A DNA stretch of 64,000 nt from Ulota crispa (lineage: Eukaryota; Streptophyta; Bryopsida; Orthotrichales; Orthotrichaceae), in NCBI GenBank assembly GCA_963920765.1, contig OY987244.1, positions 21,680,358 through 21,744,357 on the forward strand, in the 5' to 3' direction. Below, in pieces: positions 46,005-56,718 of the stretch. The position numbers and the translations under genes are program-made. The notes under the pieces were generated by a model. The model saw nothing but the letters and a program-made list of their open reading frames with translations. It was not told the origin of the DNA and did not search any database. The first letter of the stretch is position 1. Each line of letters opens with the position of its first letter.

Positions 46005-49000
46005 CTAGTAACTAAGGAAGGAATGTGGTCCTAAAAGAGTTGACTTCCTTTAATTCTTCAAGGTGCTTAATATCTCAAAAAATACAAGACATGAGACATG
46101 TTTTGTCTCATACCTTCCTAAAAGGGTTGCAAGTCTTGAAACAATATTTGTTACGCAGTTCATGAAAGACATATAGACATCACATATAATCCACTTTGCT
46201 TCATTTTGTTGAACCGTTTTGAAATTAGTTATAAAATGCTGAAGTTGCAGTGACATACGGCTTCCTTGTTTACCACGGATGTATGGAAAACTTAGTGTGC
46301 ACTGTTTGTGTAGGAGGGCGCATATTGAATGAAGGCATGTTTGAGATTATCTACTATAAGTTTTGTAATGATACACAGAGATCGTATCATTTATAACATG
46401 TAAAATAAAACAATGTTGATGGACTTGGACAACTATATATGTCACACCTTTCCTAACTAAAATGTTTGAGACGCCTTTGCTCACAAATTGGGCATTGCAG
46501 CACCTTGGTGGAGACAGGAGACAGGTAGGTTGGTGAGTTAAGCATACTTGGCAAATTATTGAGTGCACTCACTTTTGGATCCAAAGGATGTAAAGATTCA
46601 AGTAGTGAGTAAAAAGAAGTTACTTTTCAAAGTTGACAATGTTTCATGTGAGAATGGAGTGTGGAAAGAAGGGTTGAGGAAAACACCTAATAGAAAGTTT
46701 ATCAATCAAATATCATTAGAAGATTAGAGAAAAAGGAATTTAGAATGCTAAATTTCAAGTGTAGCAACATTATGAATTGGTTTACATTTCAAACAACCAA
46801 GGTTTTTGGGAAGGCTTTGGTTAGTGCAATGCTAGATTAAATGAGTTCTAAATCATGATCTACTTGACAAGTTGATTACAAATTTGCAATTCCTTGTTCT
46901 AGTTGATGACACGAGCTAACAATTATTTTGAGGGAAAGTCAACTAAGTATATATTTTAAAAGTTTAATTTCAAGATAATGGAAAGAAAATTGATGGTCTT
47001 TTCCAAAATAAATAAATAAATGGAAATCTTTGAAATGAAAACAAAGAGAATGTTGCCAAGTCTTGTAAATTGTATGGTGAATAGTGATTGCCTACTTCAT
47101 TTCCACATGAAGCCATAGTTAACCACAATAGTTCATTAATCGTGAAGTTCATCAAACAAGCCGTGATGCTACTTCTTTGCAAAATGGATGTTTGAAGTTC
47201 TTACTCGGGCTTCATTTTTAATGCTAAAAACAAAAAAGCACTAAATGCAAAATGCAAATATAACATTCTTCTTAAGTTTTAAATCTTATGAATATTTAAT
47301 AAAGAATAAGAGATGGAAGCGAAGTGTCACCTTTGCATAAGGTGGAAATCATCTTTTTAAAATTTAAGCATTTATGTTGTATTTGTGAAAATGTCTTATG
47401 GCATATGAAAATGTTACATTTTGTAAGTTCAAAATATCAAGTCATGATTTGTGACAAAAGCAAAATTAATGTAAAAGCATGTCAACATTGAAGTACTCAT
47501 TGACCTAAACAATGAAAAACTACGAATGTAAACAATCAAAAACTTTGAAGTTAAACTCAATTGGCCTTACTAAAGTGTCACATTCATGTATGACATTTTT
47601 ACAAATTATTTAATGCTGTTATTTTTTTGCAATTGGTTAGAAGTTTTCTTCTAAAATTCTAAGAAGATAGTGAATTTACATATAAGACAAATTAAATATA
47701 TTAAAAAGGTAATAATTTAGCATTGTCTTGGAAAAATGCATTTTAGGCAAAATTTGGATTGAATGATAAAAACAACTCTACAAAATAGAACATAATGTAA
47801 TCTTTCTAAGCTTCTATCAATCTTTGTGTCATGTCTATTGAATATTGATTCACAAATTGAAATATTGATGACCATTTTGTCCTTTCTATTATTGTTTTTA
47901 TAATGAAAAACTTTAGTGCCTTTCGTTGGACACTATCATGAAGTCACTACCATTAAGATCTAAGACTCACAAAACATCTAAAACAACATATTTAATTAAT
48001 TTCAAAATATCCAAAGTCCATATATGATAATCATAAAATAGTTTGGAGAGTGTAACTATGCAAAACCTTGAGAAACTCGTTTATGTGTATTTGCTAATAA
48101 TGTGCCTCATTTTATTCAGATATTAGAAGATCTCCAAAAGTTTTGTATAATCCTAGATTATATAGATAATTCTTACTTACATGAATAGTATGCATTTTGT
48201 ATAATGTGGTATCAAAACACAATCTATAAGTTAATTTATTTTGAAAAGTCACATGTTCAAAAATATTCATCAATACAACTTCATTCCTCAGAACATTTAA
48301 TGTCATATTAGGTGAATTGGAAAAAGAGTACATTATGAGATTTTTGCTATTTGTGTCAATATGTACAAATTAACGTTTTATAAAAAAACAAGCGTACATT
48401 TTCTTGTACAATAGTGAAGTCTTAGTGATTGCCTCCAAAAATTTCAAATAATTCCAACTTTGAGCTATAACTATGTCTATATTTACTGTATATAAGATTA
48501 AGATGGAATACAAAATGGTCCATTTGTTTTTCCCAATTTACTTAATGTGGTGTTATTAGGTATTACATAAAGCAAGATTTCTTAAAACAATGAATGTAAG
48601 TTTGAGATTTTGTAGGGAAGCTTGATACCAAAAGTTGAGACCAATTTGAAGATCAATTAGATCACAATCTTTACCTTACTCACTGGGTCAATTTTTGCAA
48701 CATCTCTCAGTATTGAATATCAAAGGCCAAAGTTTCAATAACATTCTACTACGCAATAGACAAGATCTCACATGTCTTCATCTTCAAGAATTGGGTTGAC
48801 CAAAAACTAAAAGGCCAATACCATGCCACATCTTGGAATTACTGTCAAATTTCCTTGAAATTCAATTACTTCAATAAAGAAAGAACTGAAAGTTCAAACA
48901 ATAAACATTGTACAGTACCAAAAAGAATACGTAAGTCCCTCTCATGGCATTCATAAAAGTTGGTATAACAAAGAATATAATTGGCATTTTATCCTCAAAT

Positions 49001-49029
49001 TTTTGGTATGTGATCTTCGTATAATCATG
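46005..49029. other. Intergenic, no gene seen
   Basis: AT-rich. One lone MITE end (CCCAATTTACTTAATGTGG, 48533-48556) of the 37204-37460 family. No other supported element or gene. Confidence 0.35.
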
Positions 49030-49300
49030 ATCAAGCATGCCAAACTTCAGTTACTAAAAACAAAAATTCTATTTCTGGTAAATTGTTTTGTGTCAAAATC
49101 ATGGATTTACAAGAAAGGAGATAAAAAAAATTGGTGATGATTTTTTGAGATTTGATTGCATGGATATGTATGAGACATTCATATGCACATCTTTGTTTCA
49201 AACAAGCATTATCAAAAAAATTCAAAATTCCTTCTATAAAGATTTTGATTTTAGGGTGATCATGACTAAATTTAGTAAAATATATATTTCTTTATGGAAA
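49030..49300. mobile_element. Diverged half-copy of the 14933-15792 foldback
   Basis: Blocks such as TTTTTGAGATTTGATTGCATG and GGATATGTATGAGACATTC correspond to the arm at about 15160-15210. No second arm found here. Confidence 0.5.
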
Positions 49301-49744
49301 TTAGTTTTTGTTATTTGACTCATACATTGTGATTAAGTTTGTACCTTCAAACATGATGATATGTTTATTTTGCCAAAAACTAATTTATTTATAGTACAAA
49401 CTTATTTGAATCCCATAAGAGGAACTTATATACTCTTTCTTCAGGATACTATACAATGGAATTGAAATCTCATTAACTCTATTAGACTATTCATTTTTTT
49501 TAATCTTTTTTTAAAGAATTCTAGCTTTGTCCTTAACTTTCTCATCTCAAAGCATTTGTATTATTACACGCTCAAGGTTTGACACAAGTAAAGGTTTGAT
49601 GATAAATGCTAAGGGTCTGCAAAATGTTCTTTTGATAGTCAATATGAGCGTTGTCCTGATGGAGATATTTCCATCATGTAGATATTCGTTACATATTTAT
49701 GTTTGTGTTGATTTCAATAAATCAACAGTTGAGGCAAAAAGGGT

Positions 49745-49990
49745 GGTTGTGGTGAGGACCACGGTTTGGTGACAGCGCAGCGGCCATAGATTCCAGTGCG
49801 CTGCGCCGTCTTGTCACATGCACAGCTCAGGGAGGTAGGTAGCGGGTTGGCTGGGCCAATTTCCTGCCTCATTAGCTGCCAAGCCGTGAGCCGCCATCAC
49901 CGCTCGACAAGTCCGATGGGATTCGAACCCGGACCGGCGGGCGACCAGAGACGACCGCTTCTCCAGCCAACCAAGTCCACGACTTGGCGA
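49745..49990 (-). mobile_element. tRNA-derived SINE
   Basis: Read on the minus strand, a box-B match GGTTCGAATCCC (49919-49930) follows a box-A-like GGTTGGCTGGAGAAGCGG by about 36 nt, the internal RNA polymerase III promoter of a tRNA-derived SINE head. It does not fold as a functional tRNA. The body continues to about 49745, and the GC-rich island contrasts with AT-rich flanks. The 3' tail and target duplication were not resolved. Confidence 0.7.
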
Positions 49991-50119
49991 TTGAAGACAA
50001 GCGTTTGACGCTATTATATGCTCGCAAGGGCACGTGGCCACTTTACGATGGCATTTATTTTGTAATTTAATCATTTTCATATGTTTATCTAGATGTTTTG
50101 AAAGGCTCATATATTTTGT

Positions 50120-51800
50120 CTTTGTTTGATCAAAAATACTAAGGGTTTAGAAGTCAATAGAAAAGGTGTGAAAGGAAAAAGGGTTTGGCATCTATGGTGG
50201 GGTTAGAATAGGGAGGAGCATGGGCTGATGTGCCCCACTTCCCTATCTTACATAGGGTCGAAATTATGGAGGAAAGATCCCTTAGTTGTTGGAAGATAGT
50301 GTATGAGTGTTGGTGGGATGAAGGGGAAAAATCCCGAAACTTTGATGTGAGATTTTTTTTTTGTGTATACATGATTTTGAATTGAAATTTGAGGAGGTTG
50401 TTCCTTGTGTGATTACCTTTTCAAAATGAGTTTGCAAGTTTGATTTGGAGTTGTGATGCAAAAGTTATGAGTGTTTGAATTTTGGAGTCAAAAAACCAAA
50501 CTATGAAGAAAGGCTGAGACTTTGACAAGCCATAACTTATGATCTGTATATCATTTTGCAACAAGATTTGAAGGGAGTATTTATCTTAGTATTGGCTTTC
50601 TAGAAAGTCCTTAAACTTGAGGTTTGAAGCTTGGACAAAAAAGTTATGGAAGTGTAAAGGTTTAGAGGTGGCTGCCCTTTTGTTAGGAGAAAGCCGAGAC
50701 TTGAAGAGTTACAACTTTTGGACAATATGAGATTTTCTTCTCAGATTTTTAGGAGTGATAGTTTGTTGTCATAGCTTTTCAAGTTGTCTTTAATCATTCA
50801 TTTAGAGTTTTATTGAAGAAGTTATAGTGGGTAGAAGTTGCGGGTTTGGGTGCTCTCTAAAAAATTGAGACCCACACTTTGATTGACTAGAACTTTCGGA
50901 CAAAGTTTTGTTTTGAAGTGAAAATTTTATGGATTGTAGCCAGTGATATCATCTTTTTAAATTGATATCACGTTTCTATGGGTGATGTATAGAACAAAAG
51001 TTATAGAGGTTTATAGAGGCAGTGTTTAGTTTGTAAGGAGGAAGAAGAGCCTCTATTTTGAACCCACATAACTTTTGAACACTATCTTAGATTGAGTTGA
51101 AATTTGAAGGAATGTTAGAGGACTAGAAGAGCTTTTTAAATTGCTATTGTACTTAGCATTTGAATCTTTGAGCCATCTGTGGCACTAGATAGAAAATCGC
51201 TGCTTTTCTATGACTTGTTATTTGTGATTTTCCTCATTATTTTTATTAAAACATGAAGATTTGAAAACTTGAAGACATGAAGACTTGAAGATCTGAAGAT
51301 ATGAAGATTTTAAGAGGAATGTTTTGGGTTTATTTTTTATGTATGTGTGAGATGTGGCTTTGTTATTCCTAGCCGGTTTTGGAGGCTCGTTTGTCAATTC
51401 ATTTCCATTCTGTTTTGTAAACCTTGTTGCGGGCAGTTTGGGTTAAACCAAACTTAACCCCATTTATTGTCGTGGTGACAAAGTGGGATTGATCACCCAA
51501 ATGGTCGAGACTTGCTCTGTTCTCACGATCTGGAGTTTTGGTCAGCAGATCGTGAATTTGATTTTGGGATCCCGTCATACGGACGACAGCTCGTGTCTGC
51601 TGTTTCGATCTACCCGTCCCGTATCCAGTGGGCTCTTATCCCTACCTTGACCCTTATACCATTAGAGCCAGCCATAGGATAGGCCAACGGAAGACTGAAG
51701 ATTGAAGATTTGAAGAGAAGATCAAGATTGAAGACGATTTAGTCGACAACGCACGATCGCAGCAAGATACCTTGCGTGTTCCCAAGGCACGTTCCTCTCA
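50120..51800 (+). mobile_element. Probable decayed LTR-retrotransposon start (LTR, primer site, leader)
   Basis: ATTAGAGCCAG at 51661-51671 resembles the initiator-Met primer-binding site (TGGTATCAGAGCCAG) of plant LTR retrotransposons, but its first bases are lost. A GAAGATTGAAGATTTGAAG-type purine-rich leader follows (51690-51740) and a similar run precedes it (51253-51305). No gag or pol frame is present, and the left limit is a guess. Confidence 0.4.
50461..51180. repeat. Degenerate ~179-bp tandem repeat, four units
   Basis: AAAGTTAT- or GAAGTTAT-type unit starts recur at about 50461, 50640, 50818 and 50998. Second landmarks (an AACTTTTGGACA-like block and an AAGCCGAGAC / TGAGACCC block) recur at corresponding offsets. 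Units are strongly diverged, so the array is old. Confidence 0.6.
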
Positions 51801-53065
51801 ACCTGACAGCGTGTCAAGCAATGACCCTTGAAATCATTATTCACCAAGTTTAGTGAGCTCTATCCTATACTCCACTTGATGATTGATCATTGAACTATTT
51901 GTGAGGCACATTTATCAAAAACAAATATAAATAGTTGGCACATCAATGATTGTGTGTAAGGGTGAAGATGCTCTTAAGCCACCTTTAGATGAGAGAGGAA
52001 AAAACCCTTAAGATACTCTTATTAATTAAAGAACTTTTGTTTAGCAAGGCTGAAATTTTGGTTCAAACTAGGGTGATTGCAAGAAACACTAGTACAATTT
52101 ATGTCTCCTTGCTCTCTTGGGGGTGCTTTTTGGCTTGTAACTTTTGCTCAGCAAATTTTTTTGAGTTGAAATTTCAGAAGTAGGTAAATGTCATAGTTAT
52201 TGACCTTTATTTATTTTTGCAAATTTTTTAAAATTATTTTACTACTTTTAAATAGCCCCCAAATAGGTGTCTACCTTGGCCATTTTGGGGGTTTTTAGTA
52301 CTATTTTGGGTCCAAAAAAGCAAATCTCATGCCACAAATTAGGGAAGTTATTCATCATAGAGCTTTACATGGATTGGTAGAAGGATTTTAGGAAATTGTG
52401 AATTCTCTGCCTTCCACATGCTCTCAAAGTGGGCATCCTTTAGTCAAGCACTGGAGAAAGAGAACAAACTTTTCCAAAAAAGCAATTTCATTAGTTCAAG
52501 TGTTTGAAATAGAAAAAAAATGGCTTATTTTAATTTTAATTTTTTGAACCTTTTTACTATTTTCTAAAAAGAAAAAAGGAAATTGTCTTTTTATTGGTAA
52601 TTTCTGTCTTTCTATTTTTGTGCATAACTTTTAGAATAAATTTTTTTTAGGTCTGAATTTTTACAAGTGTACTACTTTAAGTACTTTACAAATTTTCCAT
52701 ATTTTATTTTATTTAAAAAAAATTATTTCAAAAGCTCATAGAAGTACCCAAGTACTACCTGTACTATGGTTGTTTGCAACAAAACAGGCTGGTCTTTCTT
52801 GCAACTACCCACTGCCCCATGTTTTGATGACATGGACTAGTATAATTCAGCCATTGCATTCAATGCCAAAAGTCTGAGTCCTCAAGAGCCTCGGAAAGTT
52901 TGAGAAATCAAGCTATTATTTGGCTAGCATCAGTACAAGAAAATGATACTCATACACATTGCTACCTTCTATGATCTTTTAAGGACCTAAGCCAAATGCA
53001 CAACCCAATTCAATAAAGAAGGCATTGTGCTCAAAAAATATGTAAATGTACTCACTAGTCACTAC
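51801..53065. other. Intergenic, no gene seen
   Basis: AT-rich sequence without recognisable termini or coding sequence. Confidence 0.35.
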
Positions 53066-53238
53066 CACTAGTAGAAAACTGCGTTGGAACTCATGTTTTC
53101 TAGTTTTTGTTGAGTTCCTTGTTTCCAACGCTTTTGCATTGGAAACAAGGAACTTTGCGTTAAAAACAACAAACTCAAGTCCTCAACAAAAACTACATGA
53201 TATGAAAACGTGAATTCCAACGTAGTTTTCTACTATAC
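53066..53238. mobile_element. Small CACTA-like foldback
   Basis: CACTAGTAGAAAACTGCGTTG at the left pairs with CAACGTAGTTTTCTACTATA at the right. A nearly symmetrical core (GTTTCCAACGC / GCATTGGAAAC) lies between. CACTAGTAGAAAA is a common plant CACTA end; the right terminus has drifted. Confidence 0.6.
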
Positions 53239-53393
53239 TCATTATCCAAGTACTTCACTTATCTATTCAAATAGAGTAAAGTAGAGTAAAGTGGAATTTA
53301 TGGTCCTATTGTACATTTGTACCCATAGTTTTTGTCCAATAGGGATAACATAATAATATAATTTTCATGATTGCATTGAATCCAAAGGGTGAA

Positions 53394-53646
53394 ACACCAT
53401 ATTCGTTAATTTGGGAACTATGTTCAAATTTGGGACTTCTTAAGGTTTAAGGTGATCACCTTAAAGGCTTAAACCCAACTCTAGGTTTAAGCAACATTTT
53501 TTTGGTACACGTGCCTTCACTTGAGAGAAGGAGTTTGTGAGGGAAAAAATCTTAGTGGCTCAGATTGAATCTAATACCTTCAAATCTGGTTTAAGGTGAA
53601 GTTCAATTTTGGAATCGTGTTTTCCCAATTTAACGAATATGGCGTT
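53394..53646. mobile_element. MITE, AACACCATATTCGTTAA termini
   Basis: AACACCATATTCGTTAATTTGG / CCAATTTAACGAATATGGCGTT, 253 bp; reverse-oriented relative of 37204-37460 (shared CTTAGTGGCTCAGATTGAATC). Confidence 0.8.
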
Positions 53647-54014
53647 ATGAATGAAAATAGGGAATTGGTCATTTGTTTGTTGTAATAAGTACATGATTTA
53701 AGACCCTTTAGAGACCCTTGTAGGGGGCTCTTGGAGGGCTCAAACTTTTGCTCATGTGTTGTGTGCTTGCTTGTCTGGTTGTTAATAAAATTTAATATAT
53801 TTTGAAAACTTGTTAATAAATATGTTTTAAGAGTTGTTATGTACTTAATTCTTTTTATTGTAGAATCACATATATTTGTCACAGATGAGAACAAGTTCAC
53901 ACCGGAAGAGACTGGGAGAGAAAAGAAGCCACGAAGCCGGGCATTCAGAAAAATCAGAGGGGGTTCAGTCTGACTTTCTGCAGAGGAGCAGTCACCGGCA
54001 GATCGAGAGCGCAG

Positions 54015-54049
54015 CCAATTGCAAGTAAGTTAGTGCTAGTGACTATAAA
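54015..54049 (+). promoter_or_regulatory. CCAAT and TATA motifs, putative core promoter
   Basis: CCAAT at 54015-54019 and TATAAA at 54044-54049 lie where sequence switches from AT-rich to GC-rich and GA-rich leader-like DNA. They are plausible as the core promoter of the bHLH gene 2.7 kb downstream, given a long, probably intron-containing leader. No transcript evidence. Confidence 0.4.
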
Positions 54050-54069
54050 CAAAGGTCAGGCGCTCTGCT

Positions 54070-56718
54070 CGCAAACTCACGGCCGCACCCCGCGCCTCGC
54101 TCGCTGCAAGCGCTCCGATCGAATGAGCCCCGCTCGCTCACCGCTCTGCCTCAGCAAAGCTAGCGTCGCAGGCACAGACTGACTGGACTGCATTGGACTG
54201 CATTGGACTGCATTGTTGTCCCTCCGACTTCGAAATCTCGCTCGCTTCTCTGCCCACCACGTCAGGCAAGCATCTGTCCGTGGACGAGCTTCTCCCAGTC
54301 AACTTGCGCGCAGTGCAACCAGCACAGACATCCAGTTCATTCATTAAGCAGGAGCTTAGTTGTCGCTCTCATCATGGGGCTGATCATCAGTCCTCCCTAG
54401 CGAGCTCGCAGTTATTGTGCTTGTAGCCTGCAAGCGAGAGACCAGAGAAGCTGGAGCGGCGATCGAGCAGCTGACGACTGACACGCTGTCCATCATTGTG
54501 TTGACGATCGATCGATTGCAATACAAGGGAGTGAGAGAGGGAGAGAGGAAGAGAGGGAGAGAGGGAGAGAGGGAGAGAGGGAGAGAGAGAGAGAGTCAAG
54601 GCGAGGGTTTAGTGGTACTAGAAAGAAGAGCCGACCGGGGACGTACTACAACTAGACTACGGATCATATTATAAAGGAGCTGCACCATTAATGATCAGGA
54701 GGAGGTAGCGAGCGAGGAGGTTGCACACGAGCAGGATCAGCTGGCGGGAAGCACAGCTAAGGTAACGGAAAGTCGGAACTCCACAGGGATGGTCAGGCAA
54801 GCGCGTGTGAGGGTGTGCCATGTCTGTCTGTCTGTCTGTGCAAGTGCGTGGCAGGCCAGATTCTCGCGTAGGCGTAAACTCCTCATGCGCCCACCATGGA
54901 AGCCTAGCTAGCTAGTTACTTAGGGAGCCGGGAGCGATGCCCCAGGCGGGCTCGACGGCAGGCCAGGGGGCTGCTGTTTGACGTACTGTGTGGGGGGAGT
55001 AACTTAAACGCAATGCGAGTCAATACGTCGATCTGGCTCTTTTGGTCCGTGTAAGGCCGGCCAGTAAGTGGGTGGCATGCACCTGTCCTGGGGTGTTGCT
55101 CGCATTGATGAGGGCTGTCTGTCTTGTGCACTCGAGAAGCCGTTTCTCTCTCTCTCTCGCCATCGCACCTCGCGCTGAGTTAATTGCCGAGCTGGGAGCG
55201 AGATGAGTGCTGTTTGGGGGGTGCACCATTTAGTCGTCTGCCGCTTCCTCTTTTTTCCGCCTGTCCTGGTCTGACCAGCGCGGTGTTCTGGAGCCCCGGC
55301 CTCACATCGCCATCTCGGGTTGCCAGAATCGGAACCAGCAGCAGCGGGTGGGTGCAGGGGAGATATTAATATTACTGAATATTATTATTTTAACACCTGT
55401 GTGTCACTTGCTGTTGTTACCATTGCTGAAAGACGAGTGTCACCCTGTCAGGTAGTAACTGCACCCCTGGCTGCGTCGTCGTCGGTACGTGCCCCCCCGG
55501 CCCCCTCATTGCCTGTCAAACTTCGTCGACAGCCTGCATCGCTCTCCATTACCGCCTTGCCTTAGATTGCACCGATCGCACTCAATGTCACCCCGGCCTC
55601 ATTGACAGCCTTGCTCTCACTAGCTCTCGCTAGCTCGCACTAGCCACTTTCGTGTCTCTCTCTCGTTCAGAGGCTGGTCACCGCCTTAGTTTGGGTAAAT
55701 TTGTACAGGAGTCGTCCGTGCCCCTGGTTTAAGGATCGCGTCAACATTGGTTTGATGAGTGTTTTTGTTGCCCAAGCTACAGTCCAGCCCCATTGGCTTC
55801 GGGATCAAGGTTCCAGAGCTAGCTAGTTGTACTTCGTGAAAGCGAGGTTTGTGGCTGTACGTTCGCAGTTTAGGCCAACAACTAGCCTATCTAGTCTAGT
55901 CTAGTCAGTGGGCCGGCGTCGAAATTGCTCCTTGCGCTGGTCTGATGATGGTAGATTCACAATAGACCTCTTTGCCTTCACCCCCTCTCTTACTCCGATC
56001 TTCTGAAATTTGAGCGTCGACATGGCGAATGGCTGCGGCACTGCGCAACTGATCTCATCCTGCTCTCGCAGTAAGCCGTTTCGCACACAATGCTTCAATC
56101 TCACTTCGGAGAGATGATCTAGTCTTGTGTGTCCCCAACCTCGTGTTTTGCCCGTTGGAGGCTTGAGGCGAGTGGGTCACCCTCCGATCCTCGTTCCTCC
56201 TACACTATGTCTTGTCGTGCCAGAAGCTGCTACTATAGTGGTCAATAGATTCACAAGACCGGGTGTAATTTGTGAATGTAGAAGAATTCTTAGCTTTAGA
56301 GCGCTAGAATGCCGCACCAGCCAGGGGTTGTAAGAGAGCTGAACAGAGTGCAAGCTAGATCAAGTTATAATTTTACGTTACCGAGTCCACGAATATTCTC
56401 TTTGTCTGAAAGTCATAGAAAAATGAGCGATATTGACTAGAAACCAATATTAAATGGAACGACTGTCTCGGCTTGATCATTTCTGAAGAATTTGATTTTC
56501 ACCGGTGCCTAACATGACTGCAGCGTGCAGTCCCACCGACCATTTCAAGAGGTAGTTGAACGAGCTGCTCTGACGCTGTTACTCGTGTGCGTGTGTGTGG
56601 GGGTGGGTCGGTCAGGTCTTCCCAGCCGTGAAAGCTGAAGATCGACATCGAAGACTGAGCTACGGTGCTGAAGTCATTGTTGGCATCACCACTCTCACAG
56701 TGAGTGGGGTCACAACAA
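54070..56718 (+). other. Putative 5' leader region of the bHLH gene
   Basis: GC-richer DNA with a three-fold GGACTGCATT repeat (about 54185-54214), a GAGAGG microsatellite (54531-54594) and many short upstream ATGs. Donor-like AAG-GTAACGG at 54760-54768 and acceptor-like TTCCCAG near 56618-56624, or CTCACAG at 56694-56700, would allow a leader intron. No long frame or domain argues for a separate gene. Confidence 0.4.
54531..54594. repeat. (GAGAGG)n purine microsatellite
   Basis: GA-rich tract on the plus strand in the putative leader; such tracts are frequent in plant 5' leaders. Confidence 0.9.

Noticed and set aside
49914-49985. tRNA gene on the minus strand
   Set aside because: Box B is good, but the arms do not form a cloverleaf and the sequence continues into a SINE body.
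54387-54674. Serine/leucine- and arginine/glutamate-rich frames over the GA tract
   Set aside because: They are translations of a purine microsatellite in both strands.
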